Shown here: piece by piece, positions 1 through 11,761 of the stretch | How positions within the stretch are numbered: the stretch's first letter is position 1 | How the letters are laid out: every line of letters begins with the position of its first letter | Origin: Hippasteria phrygiana | Lineage: Eukaryota; Echinodermata; Asteroidea; Valvatida; Goniasteridae | NCBI GenBank assembly: GCA_037893225.1 | Contig: JAZGUH010000451.1 | Coordinates: 3,676,001-3,740,000, forward strand | Length of the DNA: 64,000 nucleotides | Direction: 5' to 3' | Position numbers and translations under genes: made by a program | Notes under the pieces: generated by a model | The model's input: the letters and a program-made list of their open reading frames with translations, nothing else | What the model was told of the DNA's origin: nothing | Databases searched by the model: none

Positions 1-317
1 CCCCAAATTTGGCCTAGCCCAGCTGGTGAGTTAACCCGATGAAACCTACTGGAAAATGTTCGGCATAGTCCCAGGTATCATGAATGGCCACTGCCAGACA
101 TTTTCAGTTTTGGAGTGTGCTCGCCAGACGAAAAAAAACCTGTACAGGAGGGGGCGTGGCCGTAACCTCCTCCCGTTCCTTTTCGCTGATACAGTTGCAA
201 CGCGGCGACAGAGAAAAATGTGAAACCAGTTTCTATAGATGCCTTGACACTTGTAGAAAATAAAAATGTAACTTAAGAGTCATTTAAGATCAGCAGGGGC
301 GGATCCAGGAATTTTTG

Positions 318-350
<33 letters not shown>

Positions 351-835
351 TTTAACCTCTTTGTTTTGTTCTTATCCATAGGCAAAATAAGACCTGTATT
401 TGCAAGGCCTCAAGAGCGGCGCGAATAGTGCGGAGGGGGCGTGGCCGCCACCCCTTCCAAATACATTTTCGCTTATATCGTCGCAATACATTCTTTTAAT
501 CCTATCAAATTTTCCTTGCATATTTGCCGATGCCTTGTGGCTATTTTATACACATTAAAAAACTTAAACACGCTATTCTCATCAAATATCTATTTCCCGA
601 AACAAGTAGGCTATTGACCATGTTCGATATGTACAGTACTAACAATAATTATATTATATGTGATGGGGCCGAAGCTTAGTTTTTCAAAAAAGTACAGCTA
701 ATAGAAACTTACAAAAACAGTTTTTTACATCCATTTCCCTTGTTCTTTATGCTGTGAAATACACTTGGACACAAGATTCTTACATTCTTACATTACAACA
801 CTTGTTATTTTCACCCTTTTATGGGCGTAGCCTAA
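1..835. repeat. Dispersed repeat family X, with a poly-G insertion
   Basis: Shares long stretches with 5630-6215 and 30545-31095 (agcccagctggtgagttaac, tcatgaatgaccactgccag, gcggcgcgaataatgcgga, gatgccttgtggctatttt), and inverted with 3539-3760. An inserted ggcggatccaggaattttt segment followed by 30 G lies at 297-350. No coding was seen. Confidence 0.8.
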
Positions 836-1145
836 ATATGTCAGACAGGATGTGAATAAAGCACTTCAAGCAAGGAAATTTTGAGATTTTGCTGGCAAAA
901 CACCAATTCTGCATTGTTAACTATGTTAATTGTGATTTCTTTTTAACAGATTGTGTAAATCAATACAATAAGCTGGCCTAACGTCTTGAACTTAGGCACG
1001 TTTTTCCTTAAAGGCAAATAACAGTGTGAAACTCCCGTGTGTATACAGTGTTCATATAAAAAAACGAACAATGGATGTACATTGTAAGTTGGCAGGTGTA
1101 TATTCGTGTGAGTACACACAGTCGTACTTTCCCAATACTTCCAAA
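836..1145. other. No recognised feature
   Basis: AT-rich sequence between repeat X and a TIR element. I see nothing coding or structured. Confidence 0.5.
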
Positions 1146-1539
1146 CAGTGGCGCATCCAGGATTTGACTTTGGAGGGGATGTGGTGGGTGGGGGGGGGGG
1201 GGGGGGGGGGGGGTGTGGGGGGGGGCGTAGGGGTGGGGTCACCAATTTTTGAAATTTTATTTGTAAGAATGTTGACATTTTTCAACAAATGTTGCCCCAT
1301 ATTTTTTGCCCCCGGAAAATAATTTTGAAAAGGGGGGGGGGGGGGGTGTATGGACTCTTTTGACGTTGGTGGCGCCATTTAGACCCCCATAGCCACATAC
1401 ATATCACCACGGTCAATTCCTATGACTAAAAAAAAACAATAATAATAATAATAATAATAAACAAATAAACATTGACAACCTCTGGGCGGGGGGGGGGGGG
1501 GGGGGCTTGTATTTGAGCCCCCCCTTGGGTGCGCCACTG
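1146..1539. mobile_element. Short TIR element with poly-G runs
   Basis: It starts CAGTGGCGCATCCAGG and ends CCTTGGGTGCGCCACTG, inverted with one or two mismatches. Internal runs of 24, 15 and 18 G, plus an (aat)n stretch at 1436-1460. Pro-rich or Gly-rich open frames here come from the G runs. Confidence 0.6.
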
Positions 1540-3538
1540 CTTCCGAGGACAACGCGTTGTGTTCTTTATTGTCCCTTTAATGTAACCCAACCCCATAGCT
1601 GAGCACGTATTTTTACTTCCAAGGACCGATTTCAACAAAAGACTTGACTTGCGAGGACTTAAAGGTTTCTTTGTATTTTCTTTCTCCTCTTGTCCTCGGA
1701 AGTATATACAGAACCTGTACACAATGTGTATATAATACTATATTTATAAAATGAAGGGCAAAACTCAAAATTGCATTTACATGAATAACGTGCGGGGCAT
1801 ATAAAAGAGAGATTAGGCTAAGGACTATAGAGGAGAGACAGACAGGTGAACATCAAATGGAGGGAAATGACCCGCAAGGAACAAAAGAGTTTTGTTTGGG
1901 CGAGGATGAAAGAGATGGGTGGGAGATAAGGATGGCGGACAAAAAGTGGCCAGAAGTAGGATTAATAGAGTACCGAAGTCTGACGTCAGTTGGCGCGACA
2001 ACTGGTTCCAAACAAATGCAGTTTAGAATGTATTCTTGTTCTAAACATTGCATTGATTAACGTCATCACTTCGGTACTCTATAGGAGATGGTATAAGTGT
2101 GGCAAGGGTTAAGGGAAGGGGAAGACATTAAATGAGCCAACAAATCCTCTGAATGGTGTCGGACTCCTGTATGTGATTCTCGCAAACCAATAATTTGGAA
2201 CTTCTGCACTTAAATGTACCATGCTGAGTGGTAATAGGGGCATCCATGGTGGGGACTTCAGCTCGGATAATCAGATATCGTAGGTTACGGGACGCCTATA
2301 CTCTAATACTGGTCTATCACTGTCAGGGTTTCCAGGGGAGGATCCGGGGAGGGGCGTTGGAGTGGTCGAAACCCCTCCTGCTTCGACCCAAAATCAATTA
2401 TAATAATTACAGTAATAATACAAAAAGATAACATTCTGCAGGGGTTATTATCTGTATGTAGTGAACGTTAATGGTAAGTGCATCAGTCACAATGTGCTGC
2501 ATTACCTATAATATGTGACCTGCTCCAGAAAAAGGTGATATAAGTCGCGCTATGCATTTACGTATAATGGCCCTTTCAACATTGAGAGGGTGAAATTTAT
2601 CGTCAAAAATTCCTTCTTTTTTTTTAATGACATCTTAAATATCTAAAGTTTCAGGTTTGGTGCACAACAACGTTGATTTCAGTGAATAAAGTGAAAATAT
2701 AACCTTTTTAAAGTGCATTGTTTCATTGCATTGTACTAGAACTAGCTATTTCAAAGCATGTTTTCTCTGTTGTGCAATTTAAACTCTATAGAACTAATCA
2801 ATATGCAAAAACGTGATATCTCCAGAACAGAAAGGGCTTTGGAGCTCTATCATGTACCAAATGGAAGCTTACATTGCAGGCTTTCCAAACATACATAAAA
2901 CTAATTTTTCATATTTTGCGACATAATATACCTTTTTCCAGAGCGGATCACATATATTATGTCCGGCTGTCCGCAAAAATCGGACATAACAAAAGATTGA
3001 CGGGTCTGACCTCCCCCCCCCCCCCCCCCAGCAATAATTCATGGATCAGTCCCTGGTTTCTTTCCTTCTTTCATGTCTTCCCTTCCCTCTATTCCCTCCG
3101 TTGCCTGTTAACCACCTCCGGGCCCATTTTTTGCCTCTCCTGTGCCCTACTCCTTCCCACCTCCCCCCCCCCCCCCTCTATTCTCACCCCAGCCACATTC
3201 TTGCTGTCAGTGTCACAATTTTCCCACTCCTTACTCTATTTGATGTGCCTCTCCCCTCTTTGCTCTTTATCTCTTATGTTTCTCCATCCATTCCTACATG
3301 TACGTGTGTCACCCACGTGTTTTTTTCTTATACCATGTACACCACTGTCATTTTTCATTGAAAAATAACTTGCGTCAATTTAAAACGTAATGTTATTGAT
3401 TTACACAATCTTTTTCAAAATCATCTTTGCAGTGCACTATTAACACAGTTAATGCAGAAACTGTGTTTTGCCTGAAATTTAGTTTTTCTTGTTTTAATCA
3501 GAGTGCTCTGTTTCGCACCCTGCTCTACATATTTAGAC
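1540..3538. other. Intergenic; one MITE, poly-C runs, no gene seen
   Basis: Apart from MITE A at 1965-2082, it contains a ggaggatccggggagg motif at 2337 and C runs of 17 at 3013 and 11 at 3167. The 164- and 106-codon frames around 2874-3368 are pyrimidine-rich low-complexity readings. Confidence 0.5.
1965..2082. mobile_element. Foldback MITE, family A
   Basis: Diverged copy with the same inverted ends (ATAGAGTACCGAAGT / ACTTCGGTACTCTAT). Open frames called on both strands here simply follow the palindrome. Confidence 0.85.
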
Positions 3539-3760
3539 CACGCCCACAAAAGGGTGAAAATAACAAGTGTTATAATGTAAGCACGTTTGTTCTTGTGTCC
3601 AAGTGTATTTCAAAGCATAAAGAACAAGGGAAATGGATGTAAAAATCTGTTTTTGTAAGTTTGTATCATCTGTACCTCGTTTTAAAAAACTAAGCTTTCG
3701 ATTCGGGACGGTAGAACGTACAGGACGGAGACGGTCAACCGAACGTGACGATCCTCGCAC
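3539..3760. repeat. Dispersed repeat family X, inverted copy
   Basis: This is the reverse complement of the 690-835 and 6110-6215 type sequence (aaagcataaagaacaaggga, acctcgttttaaaaaactaa). Confidence 0.75.
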
Positions 3761-4014
3761 ACACGCTCCCGTCCTGATTTGTAAGCTGTTTCGATTTCTG
3801 TGGACGGTGACGAGACGCGTGATGGCGTGATCACAAGTGCAGTGCAAACGCCCTCTCTCGATCGCGATTGTTATATCAACAATCGCGAATGATTTCTATA
3901 CTTCAGCCTCATGAATTTGAGTTCGTACGCTTGAAACAGATTTTATAGGCCTAGTTTTAAAGTGGGTTTAGCACTTAAACAACAGTAAAATCACTCACCG
4001 AGCAGGCATTTGTC

Positions 4015-5380
4015 AAGGGCGGCGGAACAGGGGTGGCAGGGGTGGCAGTTGCCACCCCAAAATACACTTGTGGAGCGTATTGGGGTGGCAGTGCCACCCC
4101 AATACGCTTTAAGCAGTTTTAAGCAGTAACATTAGTTTATTTTGTTTCTTAATTGGTTGGGTGACAAACACATAAATAAAAAACCTTTGTTTCGCATAGC
4201 ATTCCAGGCACGCGTTACAGCGGGCCCCGGCCCCCGGCCCCACGCCGTTAGACGCTTCGCTCGCTCCACTTCGCGTTCGGGTTACTATTTATTTGCAGGC
4301 GTGGATCCGGGGGGGGGGCGCCGCGGGGGTACGTGCCCCCCCCCCCCCCCCCCCCCCCGGTAAATCGAGTCCAAAAATAAAGGAGAAAAAAGAGGGGGAG
4401 GGAGCGCAACCTCCTTACAAAAATACCGGCGCCGATATTAAACATACTACTTTTTGGCATAATAAAACTTTTCTGAAAAATGCAATAAGAAGAAAAAAGA
4501 TTATGAATCATGTCATAGAACTGAAACCCTCTTTTAAGAGAAAACCGGAATATTTCCCGGAGCCCGGGGATTTCAATTCTCCATCTCAACATCTAATCCC
4601 CTTGGGTGAGTTTATTACTGGTTACATGGCCACAACCAGCAGGAAACAATTGATCACTGAATGACATACTAAAGGTGCCCAAATCCTTTTTGGGTGGCCT
4701 AAACGCACACATTTTTTTATATATATAATATTCAGTGCCATATTTGTTCATGTCCAGTAATGAAACCAGGTATTATTTTTTGATCGTTGAAATTGGTGCA
4801 CAAACATGGCTAAAATAATGGCTAAAAATAATGGCTAAAACAATGATATATATATATTCTCCATATAATCTTAACAACTTTTGCTAAAAAAAGTCTGGTG
4901 AAAGTGGCCCGGAAACGCCTCAGATTGCACCACGGAGCATCCAGAATCCAACATTTTCCGGGGCCCTTCAGCGGGCCCCGGACCCCACGCCGTAAGGATT
5001 TCGCGATCCCAATTCAAAATGAATGGCAAACACTGCAAATTAAATGCCAAACAAATGGGGGAGGGAGGAACTTATTTTTTTGTAGCCATGACATGGCTAA
5101 AATAATGGCTAAAAATAATGGCTAAAATAATGACATATATTTTCCATATAATCTTCACAACTTTTGCAAAAAAGTCAGGTGAAAGTGGTCATCAGGAATC
5201 GCCTCAGATTGCACCACGGAGCATCCAGAAAATTAATAAAAGCCCTTACGGACCTCACCCCGTACCGTTATGGGCTTCGCGCTTCGCATTTTGTCCGTTT
5301 TGGGTGTGCCCCCAGTATACAAAATTCCTGGATCCGCGCCTGATTTGCCACCCCAATAAAAGTCAGCTTCCGCCACCCTT
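4015..5380. mobile_element. MITE family E, host of a nested element
   Basis: The ends AAGGGCGGCGGAA (4015) and TTCCGCCACCCTT (5368-5380) are inverted with one mismatch. They are followed inward by gccaccccaata-type repeats on both sides. Family D sits inside it. Confidence 0.5.
4296..5342. mobile_element. TIR element family D, copy 1
   Basis: The 1047-bp element has ends CAGGCGTGGATCC and GGATCCGCGCCTG, flanked by a 5-bp direct repeat ATTTG. Inside are a 23-C run and two copies of a ~285-bp segment starting atggctaaaataatggcta (about 4806 and 5092). The open frame at 4293-4664 is shared with copy 2 at the DNA level but has no recognised domain. Confidence 0.75.
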
Positions 5381-6230
5381 GTTTGTATTGAACTCCATGT
5401 TTTTTTTCACGCAGCGAATGTCACTGTACACGCGCGCTGTGGTTTACAACCATGACAACGTGTACAAAATATACTGCTCCGTCGTGCTTACAGACCGGAC
5501 GCTATTTCACCCGAGAACCGTTCCCCAAACTCAACAGGACGGAGACATGTTCGGTTTCGCGCATGCGCAGATCGATGTTATCGCTCGGCTTACCGTCCTC
5601 TTTGTCTCCCGTCCCGAATCGAAAGCTCTCTACTGTATCATGAATGACCACTGCCAGATATTTTTAGTGGTGGAGTGTGCCCGCCAGACGGAAAAAAACT
5701 TTGTACAGGAGGGGGCGTGGCTGTAACCCCTCCGGTTCCTTTTCGCTGATACAGTTGCAACACAACGATAGAGAACAAAATGTAAAACCAGTTTCTATAG
5801 AATGTAACTTAAGAGTAATTTCGGATCTGACTAATTGACTTAAGAGCGGCGCGAATAATGCGGAGGGGGCGGGGCCGCCACCCCCTTCTAAATACATTTC
5901 CCCTTATATTATCGCAATACATTATTGTAATCCTGTCCAATTTTGCTGGCCTATTTACCGATGCCTTGTGGCTATTTTGTACCTATTAAAAATTTATAAC
6001 TAACCATTCTCATCAAATGTCCATTTCCCGAAACAAATAGGCTATTGACCATGTTCAATATGTACAGTACCGGTACATTATACAATGATGTGTTCCGGCC
6101 GGAGCTTAGTTTTTTAAAACGAGGTACAGATGATACAAACTTACACAAAAACAGATTTTTACATCCATTTCCCTTGTTCTTTATGTTTTGAAATACACTT
6201 GGACACAAGAAAAACAAAACTTTTGCCCAA
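5381..6230. repeat. Unique stretch, then dispersed repeat family X
   Basis: 5630-6215 matches 1-835 and 30545-31095. The first 250 bp hold no recognised feature. Confidence 0.7.
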
Positions 6231-8420
6231 GCGTAATACACACTTTTGCCCAAGAAAAAATGACAAGATCTTGGGAAAATTCGCAAACGGGCAATACTCG
6301 CGAAACTACAATTCTATCATGGACAAAACTCGTTGTGACCCACCCCCTCATCTAATGTTGTAAAAAGTCTACGATCTAGTGCACATGGTAATGGCGACAC
6401 ATCTAACAACGAACGTCAACATTGAGCGGGGGAAACGGGAAGTAGTCATGGGCGTCGCGAGGGGGGGGGGGGGGGGGGGGGGGACATTCCCCCTCCCCTG
6501 GAAATAAAAAAGGGGAAAATACAAATAAAAATAAATAAAAGAGGGTCGAAGTCAATGTCGTATCCAGTGAGCGGCGCCCGATGGTGTTCTGACCAATCAC
6601 ATTCGTGGTTTATGTCCGACATGCGTGCAAAAACGTCCGACATGCGTGCACGCGCATGTGACGCGCGCGCTTACTGGATCGGTGTATTGAATGTATACGG
6701 TATTTAAAACACTGGAAACCTGTTGAAAGGGGACTAAAATGCGGCTATAATAGGCCTACGTATCGCGGTCTTAAACAAAGTGTCGAGTGATGTCCAGCAC
6801 CCCTCCCCTTTCGATTTTTCCACGGCCGGTGATTTCTCCCTTTGCTGTTTTCTGATGAGTGCTTTGCCCCCCTCTAGATAACAATCCTAGCGATGCCTGG
6901 TTGTTGTCTACTGTTTTGTCCAAGATTGCAGGTTGCATTTTTTCCCCTTGACTGCCCACCCACTGGCACTCTCACAGCAACAATTCAATTTGAAGCAAAC
7001 ATACAAAGATACGATTTTGTTAATGGTATGCTATCATCCTGTACAAAAACAAAAACAATTTACGGGAATTTCCTTGCAGTTTGGACGCCTGCGCAATCCC
7101 GTAAAAAAAACGGTGCAAGCTGCGACTCATGAACACGTCACGCTGATGTCCCTTAAAATAACCCTGCTTTTTCCCCTAAAAATACAGGGTATAAAAAAAA
7201 ATTCACTCAGTTACTGGAAACTTGGTGTAAGTAATCACGAATTGACAGAAATGGGAACCAGACTAAATAGACGTGATTTATTATACATGTACATTACTCT
7301 AGATATCAATTGTACAAATGCTACAGTAATTTACTAAACACTACATACTGAACAATGTCGCGCTTTAGCTTTATATTCAGCCTTATCCTGCCATCACGAA
7401 GTCACGGTTTCAGATGGAAATTTTCAATATTTGAATACGAAAGAAGATGTTATGCGATTCTTCACCTCTGTTTACAAAAAGTCTAAATTCCTATGTGGAA
7501 TTGCTTAAATAATTAAATATTTTAGTCAAGAAATCGTGTGAACACACATTTCCTCAGTTCTGATTTGTCAGTTGCTACGTAATGAGATTCGTGTAGGAGA
7601 ACATGAGATTTTCAGTTCAAAACCCGTTCAAACTAAAATACGGTGATTTTACGAGATTTGTTTACAGTGCAAAAGTTGCTAGAAAGTTGTCGTTGGTCAC
7701 GTATGGTGCTAATCATTTTGCTATACCCTAATCTAATAATTAATAATTGTTATGCTTACATAGCGCTTTCAATCGTATCAACTATCTCAAAGCGCTTTAC
7801 AATCTACGTATCCTGCGTAAGGTTGCGTAAAGATTTTTTGTCTCAAGGACTGCAAAGATCAATTCTTGCGTACATGCAGTTTCAGACAAGTTAGCCTACA
7901 CCACAGAATGGTCAATAAGTTATCATTGACTACGAACCCTGAGTACGACAAACTATACAGAATGTTGAGAAAAAAACTCAAACTGTATGAATGAAATTAT
8001 TTTCGCAGTTAGAAGAAATCTATATGTTTTTAAAAATGATGTTAAAAAGATGGAATGCAGCTCAGCCGATCTGCTGCTGATCAAACAAAACATTACGAAA
8101 GAGAGAACAATATCAACCAGCAATTGTTGACGGGCGAACACTGCAAGTGGTGCGATCTTCTCACAGCACACAAATTCTGACCGTAAAAGTAATATGCGTT
8201 TCAAGTTCGAAAATACATATTCACCTAGCCTTGAAGCTGTATTATTTAAATCACAGTAGTTTAATGAATTTCATATCACCTTGCACAAGGTTTAATATTT
8301 TGCTTAGGAAAGTGCATTCATCTGCGAAAAATGCATGTGAATTATACAAATCGCTTCTAACTAACTCCATCCCCGACGCAAATTCCGACCCGGCGGTACC
8401 AACTGCTACATGGATCCGAA

Positions 8421-8490
8421 TGGTGGTTGAGTTGTTGAGACGTCTGCACTAGAAGGAGCAGGTCGTGGGTTCGAGTCCCGCTCTTGGAAA
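8421..8490 (+). repeat. tRNA-derived SINE head (in repeat unit 1)
   Basis: TGGTTGAGTTG at 8424 resembles a polymerase III A box and GGTTCGAGTCC at 8468 is a good B box, with tRNA-like spacing. No cloverleaf with a proper acceptor stem forms. Copies lie at 14013-14082 and 19615-19684. Confidence 0.6.
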
Positions 8491-8689
8491 GCTCCGAGCA
8501 TGTAGTGCTTAATACACTACTTCAGGAAAGAGCAAACAAATCTTATCGTGTAATTATTTGACGGCTTTCGTCAGACTTTGCGAAAAAACAAGGTCTTTGA
8601 CGAAAGTGCCGTGGATGCGATTTTAACGAATGTAGATGTAAATAAATAATTTGTATTGAGTCATTACATAAAGTTCTGGAAAAACTTCT

Positions 8690-8715
8690 GGACCACTAAC
8701 ATTTGTTAGTGGTCC
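8690..8715. repeat. Perfect hairpin in repeat unit 1
   Basis: GGACCACTAAC and GTTAGTGGTCC are an exact 11-bp inverted repeat around ATTT. It is conserved without change at about 14282 and 19884. Confidence 0.9.
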
Positions 8716-10157
8716 ATTTTATGTCACTCTGTGGGTGTCTATGTTTGGTAATTTGTTCCAGATTTGTCTCGTATTGGGTAAAACAGTGAACCACAAAATC
8801 AAGGTTTTTTACATTTTCTTTTTCTTCAAAAGATGTCTGGATAATTTTCATATGTTCGGATACTGTGCCGATATGGCCACTTTGAAAAATAGAATAAAAT
8901 GAGATGAGGTAACTGAAACCACTCAAAAGAGATATAGGCCCAGGCGTTCGTTGTATATATTTTGAAAATATTTTGAAGTTATTGAAACAGTAACTAATTT
9001 TAATTGAAACAATTGGTATTTTTGAAGTTCCCAACTATATTCGGTTACATAATAGGGGTAAAAACAGTCCTGACATATCTGCGATATGCTCTAATTTGTT
9101 GCTGGTCCAGTGATTTTTTTCAGAGATGTTTTTAATACAGAGTTGGATTTATTTATTTTTATTTTATATTGCCGTAGTCGCTTAGCGACAATTCCCAGCG
9201 GCATTGGGCAAGCTTATTCCATCATTTTTCAGTTTCTGTTCAATTTTATTTGGATTAACCAATGTCTTTTAGGAGAAATTTCCATCCAAAGATGATCCCC
9301 CCTAAAAGTAGTCCTGTAGCCCATCGCCAGCTTGAAAAAATTATGCCTACACTCATTGCAAAATAGAGCACTTTTAGTGCCCAATTTCATCCGAAATTCA
9401 CAGTAATACAAGGTGGCAGTCCTGTGCACCGCTTCCAACCTTCTCTTTTACAAACCCTCAAGTTCATGGCCCACAAAATGCTCTTATATACAGCAGATAA
9501 TCTGCGGCCGATAGTACCCGCCTGCACCCCTATACCGGAAGATCGTAAGGCCTCGGAGATCACTCACACTAACTTCCGTGATAAAAACGTGTGTTGATGA
9601 TCAGACGTTCGGATGCTACATTCTAGTGTTGCGAGTTGGGATACATTATACACACAGTTTTAGGTATTATGGGGGATTACATTTGAATTTGCCTTTTTAA
9701 GGAAATATTATGGTTCGGGTTACGTCAAATTGTGAGCTACCGGTTCTTTTTGGTTCGGGCTAAATGCCTTTGCAGTTTAAAAGATGAGAAAGGATAATAA
9801 TGATTGTATTGGTTCTATTTATTGATTTATTTTAGTGTATTTGATTTCATTTCGTCTATTTGAATTCTTTTAGTTAGGGCTTTTAGTTTAATTGTGCCTT
9901 AAGGCCTTTTCAATTTGAAAGATGAAAAGATAATAATTGCAGTGGGTCTGTTAATAAATGTTATTTATTTATGATAATTAAATCAATAATTCCCCAGATT
10001 AAAAAGTGCATATCGCACTCAACTTCGACAGGCTGAAGAAACCTGTGACGAAAAGACGAAGGAATTTTCAGATTTAGAGGTGGGAGTAAAACCCCGCAGA
10101 ATGATATTCTGGGAAAACTCACGGAATCAGGCAGGGATTGAAAAACCAATCAACATG

Positions 10158-10235
10158 TCGGCCTTGGTGGGATTCGAACCGAGGTCGCAGCTGTGCAAAG
10201 CGAGGTAATACATGTACTACTAGGCCAGCCTGACT
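10158..10235 (-). repeat. tRNA-like sequence (in repeat unit 1)
   Basis: The minus strand reads TGGCCTAGTAG (a good A box, 10217-10227) and GGTTCGAATCC (a perfect B box, 10170-10180). The flanks GGCC...GGCC could pair weakly. It is likely a SINE head or tRNA pseudogene. Confidence 0.55.
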
Positions 10236-11378
10236 CCCTGAAATCTTCTAACCAGTAATATTTCCCCCTTCATGACTCCTGTAAGGATTTGTCTCCATTT
10301 AAGCTTGAATCTGAAGAAAAGCGGTGCTTTTATGTGCACTGATCAGATTACGCAGGACAAAATGAAAAATCAAGATTTTTCAAACCTGCTTTTTCGGGGC
10401 TATTGTTTTTTTCATGCGAGATGCTATGGATGAACCGACAAATGTGACCCTCTATAGCATTTTGAGGAATGTCTCCCAAGTTTTTGCTTTTTTACAGAGA
10501 AATTATGGTGGGCTTTCCGATAATACCAATTTTTTTCCTGTACCTTTGGAACGAATCACAAGCTCAATGTACCGCCAATGACGCCATCAAAAAGTCATAT
10601 TTTTCTTTCTTTTTCTCGAAACAAAATTACCATGGAAATTCAATGATAATAAAGGTTTCCAAAAAATCTTAAAATGTATTCCGCTAACGACTTTTAGCAC
10701 GTACATGATTCAAGCGACGATTACTCGAAAACTGGTTTTGGGGATAGCATTCCGCATTACGCTCCAGAGGGTCACACATTTCAATAGTTTTTCCCCTTTC
10801 AATCAGATTAACAACGCAAACCAGTTTCACTTTGAGAACTGTGCTTTGTAGTTGTATGCAAGGTCTATAGCTAAAATAAAAACTATAGGCCTAAGGGGCT
10901 GACCGAGGAATTTTGCAACGGGTGGTCAGACTTTTTAGATTTTTTAACCGTAAATTTAACAAACAAAGAAACTTGTCAAATTAGGGCTGGGCTATTTGCT
11001 TAAAAGAAAGATAATTTGCATGATCTGAGAATGTTAAAAAAGAAGTTGGGAAGAAAAAAAATAGGTGGAAAAACCCCCATCCCCTATCTGTCCCTTACTA
11101 TCTAACTGAACGTGGCGAATTATGCAAAATTGTTAAGATAACGCCACTCCAGCCTTGATCGAAGCCTAACTAATTCACTGACAATGAGCTGTATTATGCA
11201 TGGCACAAGTAGCCATTATCAATCGCCTTGTAAAAGTGCAAAATGGAAATCAGGAACAGAGTGCCCATACTTCATGAAAGATGTAAACATGTATATTGTC
11301 GCCAGTGGAGGTCACCGTTGCCACCAATTTGAAAATCCCAAGATGGCCGCACTAACATTCCAAAGATTTCCAAAGGCA

Positions 11379-11495
11379 ATAGAGTACCGAAGTCTGACGT
11401 CAGTTGCCGCGGCAATGGTTCCAAACACATGCAGTTTAGAATGTATTCTGGTTCCAAACATTGCATTGATTGACGTCATCACTTCGGTACTCTAT
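11379..11495. mobile_element. Foldback MITE, family A (unit 1)
   Basis: The 117-bp element has inverted ends ATAGAGTACCGAAGT and ACTTCGGTACTCTAT plus inner TGACGTCA. Other copies are at 1965-2082, 16971-17087 and split at 34461/35709. Confidence 0.85.
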
Positions 11496-11620
11496 AGAAA
11501 ACAAATGGGGGACCTTGCTTAACTTGAACTCCGGATACCTCGATTTTTTCTCCACTCCCTCGAAATTTGACTTTACGAGAGTTTACTGTACTGAGCACGT
11601 GCGTTCACGTAATCGGCTGT

Positions 11621-11761
11621 GGGCCTGTTTGTTTCACACAAATCCGGATCGCGATCAGTGATCTTTACGTTGGTTCACACACCAGATTCCGCCTAATGGA
11701 TCGAGCGAACCTGCGGCTGGACACTGATCGCTATCCGGATTCGTGTGAAACAAACAGGCCC
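11621..11761. mobile_element. Foldback MITE, family C (end of unit 1)
   Basis: The inverted ends GGGCCTGTTTGTTTCACAC and GTGTGAAACAAACAGGCCC continue inward for about 40 bp. The flanks carry a 3-bp direct repeat TGT. A copy is at 17213-17354. Confidence 0.8.

Noticed and set aside
943..1722. Pro-rich and Gly-rich open frames
   Set aside because: They are translations of poly-G/poly-C runs inside a TIR element.
3852..3890. Short cgattgttatatcaacaatcg palindrome as a regulatory site
   Set aside because: A single short hairpin in unique sequence, not repeated elsewhere in the window and with no adjacent gene.
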